From: Ilyonectria destructans
Lineage: Eukaryota > Ascomycota > Sordariomycetes > Hypocreales > Nectriaceae
DNA: 64,000 nucleotides
Direction of reading: 5' to 3'
Assembly: GCA_020740775.1 (NCBI GenBank)
Contig: JAHEWK010000015.1
Location: 1,860,001 to 1,924,000 of the forward strand
Shown here: positions 32,361-43,928 of the stretch, one piece after another
Numbering within the stretch: the first letter of the stretch is position 1
Layout of the letters: every line of letters starts with the position of its first letter
Program-made: the position numbers and the translations under genes
The notes under the pieces: generated by a model
What the model was told of the DNA's origin: nothing
The model's input: only the letters and a program-made list of their open reading frames with translations
The model's database searches: none

Positions 32361-33563
32361 CTACTGCTCTATCAAAGCTAGCGCGGTGCCACCATCGTTC
32401 GCTAGGCCTACCAGGAAGTCAACCTTCAATTCATATAGACCAGTCAGGTCCGTTTCCGTGGCCTTCAAGACTGCTCCTATATTCTGTTCGCAATCAAAAT
32501 ACCTCCCTCGAAGCCTTTTTCCACGGCCAGCTGCCAAGAACGCACATGTTTGGCCACAGACTTCCGGCAACACGCGAAAGAGCTTGTGAAACGATGCCCA
32601 CTTTGCGACCATTGCGGGATGTCGCTCTGCAACTTCAGGATCTGCAAGGGCTACAGCACGAGAATGGGTTGGTAATTTAGCTTGATTCTGTATCAGCTTA
32701 TAACAAGGCTGGGACTTACCAATCATATCTGTCTTGACCGCGCCGGGATGGAGTGCGTAAATATGGATCTGATCACCTAGCCCGTCCATTTCCAGCTCCG
32801 CTTGTAAACAACTTGTAGCTCTGATGAGACCAGCCTTTCCCACTGAGTACGCACCGTCAAAAGGAGTCGAAACCGTGCCGGCTCTCGATGCAATATTGAT
32901 GATACAACCCGATCCACGCTCGCGCATAGAAGGGAGTACTAACCATGTGCATATCATTGCCTGCAAACAGCATGTCAGTACTCTGGTCTCGCCCGATATG
33001 TTCTTTTGCATGAAATACTCCTTTCAAGTTTAGCTCGACTCCGCTCCAGAACTCAGCAAAGTTCTCCAATACCATCGGCTTTCGATTGTTGCGGCCGGCG
33101 TTGTTGACAAGAATGCTGGAACATATATTAGTACGCTCTGTTGTGCAATGTATCACCCTAAGTTCTGTGATTACTTGATGGAACCGATGTCCTGATGTAT
33201 CTGCTTAAAGACTCGTTCACATTGTTCAATGTCAGTCACATCACAGGCATAGGCAACAGCCTTGACTCCTTCTTTCTCGCATTCGGCTAGACTTGACGCT
33301 TGACGCTCGACATCAAAATCTAGGAGTGCAACATGCGCTCCTGACTTGGCTAAGCTTAACGCGATGGCCTTCCCAATGCCTTATCCGTGGTTGGGCGTCC
33401 GTTAGTCATCACGTCGATTGACGATTGAAAGTACGTCCAGTAAAACCGGGTGCTTACCACGTGCGGCGCCGGTTACAACAGCTACTTTGCCCTTGTTTGT
33501 ACCAACCAGCTCTTCAGGCAAAATTTCAGTGTATGGTTCTGTGTTCAGGCTTGGGCGCGCCAT
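32361..33563 (-). CDS. Short-chain dehydrogenase/reductase SDR4
   Basis: Five exons give a protein of roughly 300 residues. Exon 1 starts at 33563 (MARPSLNTEPYTEILPEELV) and ends KVAVVTGAARG, split by an intron from IGKAIALSLAKSGAHVALLD (cofactor motif TGAARGIG). Then come AYACDVTD, ILVNNAGRNNRKP (NNAG), ELNLKG spliced to AMICTWLVLPSMRERG, IINIASRAGTVS, and the active site GAYSVGKAGL with Tyr and Lys present. LHPGAVKTDMI is spliced to ALADPEVAERHP. The C-terminus is longer than in a minimal SDR (FDCEQNIGAVLKATETDLTG), as in many fungal cluster SDRs. All motifs are intact. It shares a divergent promoter with the VAO-type oxidase. Confidence 0.9.
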
Positions 33564-34225
33564 GATCGAGTATCTGGGCGTGTGACTTGTTTGAAAGATA
33601 GAAAGGTAATTTGGCTAGTGATACGTGTGTATCGAGATGGGCGAAGTTCTACCGAGCCAGATGCCATGCTTGATGTCCAGAGGACCTACTTATGTATTAT
33701 TCCTGACTGCGCCCACTCAGATACACGCGTATTGTGATATATCTAGTGTCACTTCTTGCCCTGTATGTGGAGCAAGAACACTCCACAGCATCAAAAAATC
33801 ATGATTTGGGCAAAGCGGGGAGCGGCAAGTCAAGACTGCCAAGAACCACGATCACATTGAAGTTCCCTTTCCCTGAATGTACCCTAGACTCAATATTGGT
33901 CGCAGGTGGGGGTGGCGCCTTGCTTGTGGGGTAATGCAACGCATGGATGTGGGGGAAGTAAGTAACTCATTTCAGTAGCGTAGACTGAGCGTATTCATAT
34001 ACACTGGTGTGCCAGGTCAAAGGATCGTTACAATTCGCCTTTGCAGTGTAAAAAGCCTCGTGTTTGGTAAGACGCGTGGTAGTATTTAAACACTACATCA
34101 AAGCACATCACGCACTCGGGGCGTGTCACCTGAAGAGCCGCAAACCAACATTATCTAAACTCACAGCTTGTCGCTCCACGATTAATTGTGGCCAAATTTC
34201 AGTTGAACTTTACCTCCTCAATACA
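33564..34225. promoter_or_regulatory. Divergent promoter of SDR4 and the VAO-type oxidase
   Basis: TGTGGGG is present at 33925-33931 (followed by TA) and 33948-33954, 17 bases apart. This is roughly midway between the two start codons, so one pair could serve both genes. Confidence 0.55.
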
Positions 34226-36204
34226 ATGCCAGGCCCACCAAAATACCAAGATGGTGACCTGCAGGCGAAGCATGATGAATTGTTCCACGGATCTGCAATC
34301 CGCGGCCTGCCAACAGTACTTCCAGACAGTTGCACCAAAGCACGCCTAGAACAGACGCTAGCGGAACTGATTACGATTGTGGGCGAGGACGGCGTGTTCA
34401 CTGGAGCATCACTCAGCGAATATATCGATCCATTCCAATTAATGGAAGGTGAAAATCATGTGCCTAGTGCAGCCGTCTGGTGAGCTTTCTCGGGATTCCT
34501 GTTGGTAAATTAGCCGTTATTGACATATTTGAGAAGCCCCGACTCTGTGGAAAAGTTACAAGCTGTCTTGAAAGTCGCCAACAAGTTTCGCATCCCCTTG
34601 TGGACTTGCTCCCGTGGAAAGAATCTCGGGTATTCAGACACAACATGCTGCGTATGCAATGATAAACTTCGCTCACGATCTATCCTAGGTATGGAGGTCC
34701 TGCACCACGGGTTTCTGGCTCCATTGTACTCGATCTGCATAGGATGAACAGCATCCTTGAAGTTAACGAAAATTTCGCCTACGCCGTCGTCGAGCCTGGT
34801 GTAACTTTTTTTGATCTTTACAATTATTGTAGATCAAACAACGTCCCGCTCTGGCCAAGTGTGCCGACTCTGGGATGGGGAAGCGTCCTTGGAAATGTGC
34901 GTTTGCGAAATTCGAGTTCCAGTTCATTCGGCAAAGCTAACCATGGCTGCAGACTGTTGACAGAGGATTTGGATACACTCCGCTCGGTGACCACCATCAG
35001 CATATCTGCGGTATGGAAGTGGTACTTGCGAATGGTGAAGTTGTGCGTACTGGCCAATTTGCCATTTCTAATGCCAAGACTGCTCATTTGTCGAAATTAT
35101 CGTTCGGCCCGTCGATCGAAGGACTTTTCCTTCAAAGCAACCTTGGGGTCGTTACCAAGCTGGGTATATGGCTCTATCCACAACCGCAAAGCTTCATGTC
35201 CTGCACACTAGACATGGATGAGCCCGAGGACATTGGGGTGATTGTCGATGTCCTGGGAAGCCTACGAAGACAAGACATATTGCAAAACAACCCTGTTATC
35301 CGCAATATAGTGGCCTTATCAAGTGCGAGTCACCGCCTTGAGGACATATGGACCGGCCAAGGGCCAATACCCCGTGAGCGTCTGAGACATTTACAGCAGA
35401 AGATAGATATTGGATATTGGAGGGCACAGTTTGGTTTGTACGGACCCTCGGACCTTGTCAAGGAGCGTTTCAAAATCATTGAGCAAAAGGTCAACCAGGA
35501 TGCACCAGCAGCACGCTTGCGCTGCCAGCACTTTGAGGGTACAGATGGTGAGCCTGTTGATGCAGAGAGTATCCCGTCTGCGTTAGGCGGCGGTCAGGTT
35601 GGTGTCCCTAACATGTGGGCTCTTCCAATGGTTCAGTATCGATGCAAACGAGGCTCGGATGGCATAGGAGCTCATACTGACTTCTCACCAATTCTGCCCG
35701 CTTCGGGAAAAGATGTGCTAGAGTGGTTCCTGGCCGCAAAGAATATCCATGAGACAGAAGGCGTCGATATTTATTGTGGCGGACATTTACATGCTCGCCA
35801 TATGATCATGATCAACATGATGGTGATTGATAAAACGAAGCTCCAGCAAGAGCAAGCCTGCACCAGAGTTTTTGGCAAACTAGCAAAGGAGGCAAAAAGG
35901 CGTGGCATAAGCAAATATCGCTCCCACCTCAGAGACATGGGTAGGCTCGTCGAGCACATGTAGGAATATCCGCTGACTTGTGGTAACAGATACGGTTGCA
36001 GACATGTACGATTTCAACAATCACGCATACCAACGATTCGTGCAAGAATTGAAGGCAAGTGCGACAGAAATTCACCACCATATCACCTCGGCGACTTACA
36101 CTACGCAGGAAAAGCTGGACCCAAATGGAATTCTGTCACCAGGGAAGCAGGGAATCTGGCCGAAGGGCTACCGAAAGCCGCGGAACGGAGCCGGGAAACT
36201 GTAG
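34226..36204 (+). CDS. VAO/PCMH-type FAD-linked oxidase (vanillyl-alcohol oxidase-like)
   Basis: Five exons give about 585 residues, close to vanillyl-alcohol oxidase (560). Exon 1 begins MPGPPKYQDGDLQAKHDELF. Splicing gives VCPDSVEKLQAVLKVANKF, then WTCSRGKNLG joined to YGGPAPRVSGSIVLDLHRMN (FAD-binding P-loop), VVEPGVTFFDLY, PSVPTLGWGSVLGN joined to TVDRGFGYTPLGDH, and CGMEVVLANGEVVRTG. The cap domain ends with HLHARHMIMINMMV, in the region where VAO has its FAD-linked His. The last intron (GTAGGC...AACAG) joins HLRDM to DTVADMYDFNNHAYQRF, and the end is DPNGILSPGKQGIWP. Family members oxidise para-substituted phenols and benzyl alcohols with release of H2O2, which points to a phenolic substrate for the cluster. 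No lesion was found. Confidence 0.92.
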
Positions 36205-36720
36205 ATGGATGTTGGTCAGGAAGCCGGTCAGTAGCCACTCAACAAGCTGCCGGAGCCGACTTGTATCGACCGAACAGAGATGTGATGGTGCTTGGCGAGT
36301 GAATCATTTCTAGTTCATAGCTGTTACTATATTATGCATTGGAAAGAGGAATGCATATTTGTGTTTTGGATGTTATCTAATGTCCCATCGTTCCAGTGGT
36401 AGAGAGTACAATAATTGCTTCTCCTTGCTATCTCTTCCACTTTCACAAGCTGAGCTTCAATACATTCAACTTCTGCATTGCCCCAATGTATATATGCCAT
36501 CACCTCTTCCTCCTTCCTCTATTATTTTGACACTGGATAAGTGATACAGTGCCTTGACACTTTTTTGTCGTCCCCGTACTGCTCATACTCGTGATTATTA
36601 CATATACAGTGCTTACGAATGACGAACACATCCGACCCGACACCTAGAATACGAACTAACCGGCAGTAACCCAGCCTGCAATTACCCCACACAAACGCAC
36701 GGAAACCACGGGACAGAGAA
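36205..36720. promoter_or_regulatory. TF2 promoter with one TGTGGGG site
   Basis: CCCCACA at 36685-36691 lies only 30 bases before the proposed TF2 start. That position is unusual: either the start is further downstream or the site blocks initiation, as expected of autorepression. Confidence 0.4.
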
Positions 36721-39700
36721 ATGCGGGGTACAAACTCGGTAAAGACCTGGGATGGTTCCCCTCGGCCTTCTGGAGATCTCAATCAAGTCCTCTTCCCTCA
36801 CTTCTTGGTGATGCCAACTTGTATTCAGCTTCAACTTCGACAGCGTCACGCAGATGACAAGGTCTGGTATGTCTGCCCCTCGCGATCCGATCACCGGTAT
36901 AGGTTTTGACCGGTGACTGTCAACCAGACTCCCCATCCGCGCCTGGCGGCAGGGCGCCGCGCCAACACATCTGTACGGTATGCCAAAGACGATTCTCCCG
37001 CGCAGAACATCTCCATCGCCATTCTCTATCCCGTAGGTATGATACAATTGACCTGACTTTCGACAAGTAAAATAACCCATTGTTTCCAAGACGAGAAGCG
37101 GCGTCCCTTTGGTTGCCAGATGTGCGGTGCCAGCTTTGGCAGGGCTGACGTACTGCGCCGACACGAGCGCAAGTGCCCTGAGCACTTGCATCAGAAAGGA
37201 AGCGCTCAGGATGTCTCAAGAGAGCGTCCACTTTCGTCTCCTGCAAGTGAATTAACAGCGGGGTCTTTAACGTTAGTCGCAACCCGCCCTTCTCTAAGGT
37301 GCTCGACTTCTGACGTTTGCATGTAGACAATGGGTGGCACACGAAGGTTTGGATGCCACTAATGAGCCAGCAAGTCAAGGGACGGCAGGGGTTAGTACTC
37401 ACATTACCAATGCCATTGATCAACATGTCAGTATTCCTGCCCGTTTTGCGACCCGCCAGATGGTACTCATCTGACTGATGGTTGGGGGCTACAATGCTGA
37501 TTGACGCGTTAGGGACATGAATCGTCGGCGCTGATCGCTCCCATATCTCCAAACTCATCCAATAGCCACACGCAAAACATGATTTCCTTGCCAGTGGTTG
37601 ATGATTATCCGAATCCACAGCAGTTAGTCCACAACCGGGAACCGTCCATGGCCATTGCAGACTACTCAGCGACAAGGAACTCCTCTGTAGCGTCCCAGGC
37701 AATAAATTCCAGAGGCGAAAAGAACCTCACACAGGACTTATCTTATGCCACCAATTCCGAAGGCAGTATTCCGGAGAACTTTCTTGACCTGACACTAAAT
37801 GACTTTGGGTTCCTAGAGGATGTGCTACTTCCAGAGAACTTCAACCGACCGGGTCTCAATACTCCTAAGCCGACTAATCATGGCTGGATGCTTTCACGCG
37901 CACAACCTCAGTTTTCGGCCTCAGAACCGCGGCGTAACCAGCTGCATGCGACGTCTGCCGGCGGTGATGTGACGATCCACGTGAGAACACATTTGAATAT
38001 GTCCGATAGCGAAAGCACATTCCGCGCCGGATTCATCAGCGATGATGATGTGCAAACACTGAGGGAACGTGTTTTCGAGGTTGATGTATTCAATCGCCTT
38101 GAAGACCTTGAAGTACCCAGTCGGTCCAGGATTATCCGTTGCCTGAACGCATACTTCGAGTATTTTGATCCGCACACACCAATAGTACACCTTGCCACAT
38201 TCAGTGTCTCTGAAAGCGCTCGTAAGTAACAAAAAAGAATCCTAGTTCTACTATTGCAAGCTTATACGACCTATTTTAGCTGCACTGGTACTCGCTATTC
38301 TCTCAATTGGAGCAGTTCATGTCTCCGAACATAGTTTCGCGGAGAAGCTATACGGAGCAGCTTGTATGCTGCTAGCCGAGGTTGGCATACTACTCCAGAG
38401 CTATAAGACTTGCAATATCTGACATGGAACCTAAAGCAAAGACACAGAAACATATCACAGCCAGAGACAGGGTTTTTACTTTGGCCGATTCAAGCCACAC
38501 TGCTCTGTGTTCAATTTGGCGCATTCTCGGACAATGCACTTTTTCAAGAGCGAGCTCAAGAACAGCTTTCCACTGTTTCAACGGTTGGTACCTCCTGTGG
38601 AGTGAATTTCGTGCTTCTTGTATCAGCGTATTTACAGAACAATGAGAAATCACAGAGCCTCACCGCTGACATTTCAACAGCTGTTGCGAAGAGGCACTCG
38701 AGAAGTGGCGGATTATCAGGGAGAGGCGGAAGTGAGCTGGTCCAGCTGGATCTTCACTGAGACATACAGTCGGTAAGCTACCCAGCCTACTCTATCCGAG
38801 AGAACCAAAATTGTAAAGAGATATCCATTCTAATGTTGGACGTTTGCGAGAAAGCAGGGTTGCTTGCTGGGCTGCCACACTTAGTGGAATCATCCTTGCT
38901 TTCGACCCAAGTGCCACTTGCGTCGTCTTGCACCAGACATGTCGCTTCTCTCTGCCTTGTCAAAACAGTCTTTGGCGTGCTCAGTCCAGTGATGAATGGC
39001 TGAGTGAGGGCGGGAACAAATATTCGCAAACTGATACAGGACTATGGGCTGCCGTTAAAACAATATTGCTCGGCCAACCTGTTACAGAAACGACTCTAAG
39101 TCCTTTTGGCCTCCTAGCAGTCATTGGATCTATATTGGCATACATCAGTAGCCACGAACGATTATCAATGGGGATACTCGACAATCCTGGTCCTGACTTT
39201 TCAAAAAGGATGGAGAAAAGCCTGCTAGTTTGGGAGAGCCTTTGGCGACGGCATCCAGAAGCGGAGCAAGTGCCCGGCAAGTTTAGTGATCCACTTCTTG
39301 CAGATTGCTTTTCGCTTCTGGGTTCGGCATACTATCACCTTTACATGAGTGTAGAGTTGCAAACTCTGAAACGCATCGCCAGCGAACCTCAAAACGCAGT
39401 GACGATGCCGACACCACAAAAGAAGTCATCCGTATTTAAAGCAGTAAGTTACGCCGCAAACTCTTGGCTAGTACGGTCGAAGATGGGAATTCAACACCTC
39501 AAGCGGACAGCACCATTGAGGTTTGGAGGGCATTCGACTGTCACGGCGTATGAAGGAGGTGAGTTACCCTAAAGATTTTACAATACGAAGAGAACACTTC
39601 GGATCAACTACAACCCCAGCAGAAGTTGGAGGCTGTGCTAACTCCATCATGTCCTTTGTAGCACTGATCTTGTCATGGTGGCTTTCTCTTGGAACGGTCT

Positions 39701-40100
39701 CACCAGTGGACGATCCAGCGCGAGTGCTCGACAGCCTGTTTCGTGATATTTTTGATGAATGCGAGGATCAAGAGGTTCCTGTGCGGGAAATGAACCGAGC
39801 TATTGTGCCACTTGTGTTTTATCAAAGCCTTCTCCAGCGATGGATTTGGACGTGTAAGATCCCATTTCCTTCTGCCACTCGCCACATCCCTGCCCACACT
39901 GTACCTTCTTACCCAAATCATAAACACCATACTAGCTTTCTGCTCCGGTGCAGTCAAGTACCCTACCCACTAGTGGGTTCCGTCGGTCCCCTGAACAAAA
40001 CGTATGATGACTTCTCTGGTTGACGATGTGTGCAGATACAAGCACCATGAGTAAAAGACTTGAACAATTGGCCGAGAAAGTCCTCCAGCAACAGGCATGA
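36721..40100 (+). CDS. Transcription factor TF2: zinc finger plus Fungal_trans domain, paralogue of TF1
   Basis: The exons mirror those of TF1. The N-terminal exon (ATG at 36721) ends LRQRHADDK. It is spliced to RRPFGCQMCGASFGRADVLR and RHERKC, the equivalent of TF1 finger 2. Where TF1 has C2H2 finger 1, TF2 has PHFLVMPTCIQLQLRQRH, which lacks the first Cys pair spacing. The acidic middle exon, open from about 37520, leads to RIIRCLNAYFEYFDPHTPIV. Then come LVLAILSIGAVHVSEH, LLWPIQATLLCVQFG, SWIFTETYSR joined to VACWAATLSGIILA, CFSLLGSAYYHLYMS and AYEGG joined to ALILSWWL. A final intron after WIWT gives an end exon finishing EKVLQQQA at 40100. The joint between about 37315 and 37520 could not be resolved with certainty. 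It is presumably a nuclear regulator of the cluster. Confidence 0.8.
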
Positions 40101-41190
40101 CTTTGATGAGTCTAAGTAGCAATCGAAAGGGTCGAGACAAGTCTTAGCACACAGGCATCACATGATGGTTGGAGAATTAAAGCTTTGGGTCGTCATCGTT
40201 AGTCAACATCTCCCTCGGATAGTTATTATGAGTCGCTGGGGTTGTAGAGTTTGAATAGATGGATGCTATGGAAAGTGAATAAATACTTTACCACAAAGTA
40301 AGAGATTTAAAAGGAGTGATGAGAGTTTGGAGAGGAATATATACAAATACAATGGTGGAGGATGGTTTCGATGGCTCGTACGGCCTACCCTTACTTGGTG
40401 ATCCAACATTGATTGATCAGTCTGGTTGTTTGCACGCTGTAAGCAGGTATGTCTTGACGCCAAAGTGGCCGACTCCAGTTCAGCTATACCAAAATTATGA
40501 AGGACCATTAATGATTTTCCTACTTTTGAACGCCTAAAGTACATGATGTGGCAATATAAATGCTCGACTAAAATACATTATATCTGAGCTGATATTTAAG
40601 TTGATATCCAAGTTAAAATCGGCTCCACCTAGCCTCATTTAGGTAAGAACTTGTCTCTACTTTGATAGTGTTGATCCAGTTTACTGTAACATTCGGTAAT
40701 CAATAGAAAGCTACGTCGAGTAGCAACTATTCAGCAGCTAGTTCAAGAAAGCCCCAGGAGTTAACTAAGGAAATTGAAGCAGACAAAGCACAGTGAAATC
40801 TTTGCGGTAGAGAAACCATTTGCCCCAATCCACATTATCCCTAAAACAGCAGCCGAATGTATCTAGATGCCATTTTGATGAGAGAAGATGTTATCGTCCC
40901 TGCTGCGGTAGCTGTACCAATAATACCTAACAGGTCCGGGCGTTGAATCCGCATCTCTCTGAACGAACTGGCAATTTGACAACAGCCAGGTTCTAAAATC
41001 CGAAACAAGCTGCATTTGGTGAAATAACGTTCTATAGCGCACTACTGAATCAACACCACCCGTTCTCACGCCTGTAGACCCTCTTGAAAGGTAAGAACGC
41101 ATTTCCCAGACTTTGGAACTGTTAGTCCAGCCTCGTACTCCTCCATCGAGTCGATCGTGGTTTCGGAAGCAGGTGTGATGGATGTGTAGC
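40101..41190. other. Intergenic stretch between the 3' ends of TF2 and P450-2
   Basis: The genes are convergent. No recognisable gene and no TGTGGGG copy were seen. Open frames at 40266-40544 and 40863-41255 are not family-like; the second overlaps the decayed 3' end of P450-2 on the same strand. Confidence 0.5.
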
Positions 41191-43379
41191 TCAGTAGTAA
41201 CAGACAAAGAAAGTGCCGGATCTCGCTGAGTGCAAGACTTCCACAACGTTAGCAATAAACCTTGAGTTGTAGATGAGGCAGTACCAGTATTTTTCTTAGT
41301 AATTTAGGAACGGACGCAACATATGAGCTACTCGAATAGAGTAGAAGTGACTGGGGCGAATGGGAACTGGATCACGTACTTTTTTCCAATGCATATGCGG
41401 GGACCATCTAGAAACGAAGAATAACAAGTTAGGCATAGTCTTTTGCATACGATTTCTGGACAGTTTCTAGATCATCAACTGACATGAGAAGCTCATCATC
41501 ATGTCCATCTCTTTGTTAAACGTGATCTCGTCCATATCCCATCTGTAGTATACAAAAAGGAGAATATTAGCGTTCCGGATTCTTAATGCGAGCGCCACTT
41601 TTCATCATATATTGCCTACCTCAGGGGGTCGAATTTGGCTGGATTGGCGAATTTGACCGAGTCGTGGCCCACTGTCCATTGCTGGACGCCGATTGATACC
41701 TATGCAACAAAGCCGCGCGTTAGTTTACACAGATGAGAAGATAAGTATAATGTGAGAAGTAATCATAATCGGCGTCCCTGCATCCTGACTTAATTCCAAG
41801 TAACTTTTGATCGCATCGGAAGGAAGTGAAGGAAGTTGGCTGTGCCGAAGAAGTCCTCCAAAGCATTGCAATCGTCTCTGGGTTGGAGCTACCTACCCCA
41901 GCAGGTATTAAGTGGCCATGGAACACCACTCCAGGCTCTGGGCAGATACGTGTTGGTAGGCCTGGTAGTGGAGCATGCAAGCGGAGAGTCTCTGCAAGAG
42001 TTTCACCGTTTCGAATCCGCCAGGAAATGTTTCCAACAACTCTTTTCGAGCCTTTTCTTGGATTTCAGGGTGTCTGGAGATCTCCCAGGTTGCGTAGGTG
42101 GCCGTGTTGGCTGTAGAGTCGACGCCTGGATACTGTGTGAGTAGCATTCATATTTAAAATCCGTCTAAGGCAAATGGCTTACCAGCAAATAAAAATACCA
42201 TTGTCTCGGAGACAATACTTTCTAGTGGGAGCGCCTTATTGCTTCCTTCCTCTTTTGCATTAAGCATAGGCCCTAGACAATCTTTCCGGTCTGAGATTTT
42301 GTTGGGTTGGTCAAGATAGTTCTTGATGGATTGTCGTGCAACCTATAAATATCATCGGTCAAACTAGTGCAGATCAAGGTACCGAGATTTCTCGCATGCA
42401 TCGTTTGTTCAGAGTCTTGTATACGTACATCGGCAAGTTTGTCGCAGCCTGACGCAAATGGAAACATGCGTGGGAAGAGGCGCATGACGCCAAGGAGCTT
42501 GGGCGAAAGCGAATAAATGAACTAGTGGTGACAGCAGAGTCAATATTATCAGAAATAAGACATTTCCGTGCAAATGCTGTCTATTATTACCTGGGCATGG
42601 AGGGCAGCATCCAGTAGCTCCACCGGGTCGCCTGCGTCGTAGCTATAGCACCCCCCAAAGGCGATTTCGGCTTTATATGGGCATTAGTTGGCGAACCCTA
42701 TGATAATACCAAGCAAACACGTACTTATAACTTCTGTAGCTGATTCCCGATACGCCCGCATTATATCAATAATACCGTTGTTGGTGTCGCACGCTTTGTG
42801 GACCTTGGTCCCCAGAGTCCGGGCTATATCGGCGAAGATGGATTCGTTGTCATTCAGAAACTTGTTGGAAAACGCAGCGCTAATGACTCGTCTTCGCTTC
42901 ATGGCCTGTGACGCGTCTTGGATCCCTGCCACGTTAGGGTGAGCGGGACGGCACATTGAAAAGAGATCTGCAAGGCGCGCGTCTTTGGCATATGGTCGCG
43001 TCCCTCCATATATTCTCCGGATGGCGTCCTGTCCAGTGACGCCAACAACATTAGGAGAAACCCTCACAATCGGCCCTGTCCCAGTGGGGTCAGGTCAACT
43101 TTACATGTACGATGAAGTCATAAGCCGGATATTCTTACCATAAAGCATGTGCAGCTCATCCACAAACTTTGCCCCACGGCCGGAAAATAGAGCAACTTGT
43201 GAGGCAAGAGAGGTGAAGCGTGTATGCCAAGGCCCGGGCACATGCCGCAAAGGACAAAAGAATAGTCCATAGAGTAAAAAAATGACAAAACAGAGACCTA
43301 TGCCGAGTCCAATTACGGACACGCTACTCACGAGTCCGGGTGCATGCATGATGCAGAGGGAGGTCGTTTTGGGTCTCAT
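41191..43379 (-). pseudogene. Cytochrome P450-2, damaged
   Basis: About nine exon pieces follow P450 order. They are an anchor (VIGLGIGLCFVIFLLYGLFF) with CPLRHVPGPWHTRF, YG spliced to PIVRVSPNVVGVTG, RRRVISAAFSNKFL, EIAFGGCYSYD, the I-helix FAG joined to VDSTANTATYATWEISRHP, and then ELLETFPGGFE. There the frame jumps, within a few bases, directly to the K-helix ETLRLHAPLPGLPTRICPEP. Roughly 20 residues are missing and the frame is shifted (about 41975-42010), with no splice sites. Later exons VSIGVQQWTVGHDS, KFDPLRWDMDEITFN and the heme loop MMSFSYGPRICIGK are still readable. The C-terminus after the heme loop is short and unlike other P450s. A start further upstream, for example 43514, is possible. 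The heme Cys and ExxR survive, so the damage looks recent. Confidence 0.75.
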
Positions 43380-43928
43380 GTTGTTGACTTTCCAACAAGA
43401 AAATGTGCATGGAAAGTGGGCGCCACGGGCAGGGAATGACAAGAATTTCTCTACATTAAAATGGGGTGCTTTGTAAATGAAGTAGGAAAATGTGGATGGT
43501 GAGGGAGTGTCCATCCTGGGCCTTTCAAAGCGTGAGCAAAAAGTTCTAAGGCGAAGATGATCATGTGGCATGTGGGGTAGGTAGGTGTGTTACTGATATT
43601 TTTACCTCCTGCATAAGTGAACTCTTGCTTACCCAGAGAGAGTAATGGACAGTCGGCCGAGTCAGTGGGGTTGAATTAACGCCCTCCCCACAAGGACTCC
43701 ACGCAACTTCTGAATTTCGCTGCTTCGTCTCAGGGACAGGGAAGGACTCGGCCGCGTCTTTGCCGTTCTCGGGCGCACCAGTGGGGGTTCGGGACCTCGT
43801 TCGAGTCTTTAGGGTGAGCCACATTTGACATCTTTTTAACAGTGCCATCACAACTTGTACTCCGTGGCTTCTCGCCTCCCGTTATACACCTCCTATTCTC
43901 AAAACTCTTCCCCCCCAAAAGCGATACC
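43380..43928. promoter_or_regulatory. Divergent promoter of P450-2 and FAD monooxygenase 3
   Basis: TGTGGGG is at 43571-43577 (followed by TA) and CCCCACA at 43686-43692. An AGTGGGGGTT variant is at about 43781. Confidence 0.5.

Noticed and set aside
36780..36870. Intact first zinc finger of TF2 in another frame
   Set aside because: All three frames were read; none gives the C-x2-C pair with the expected 12-residue spacing to His.
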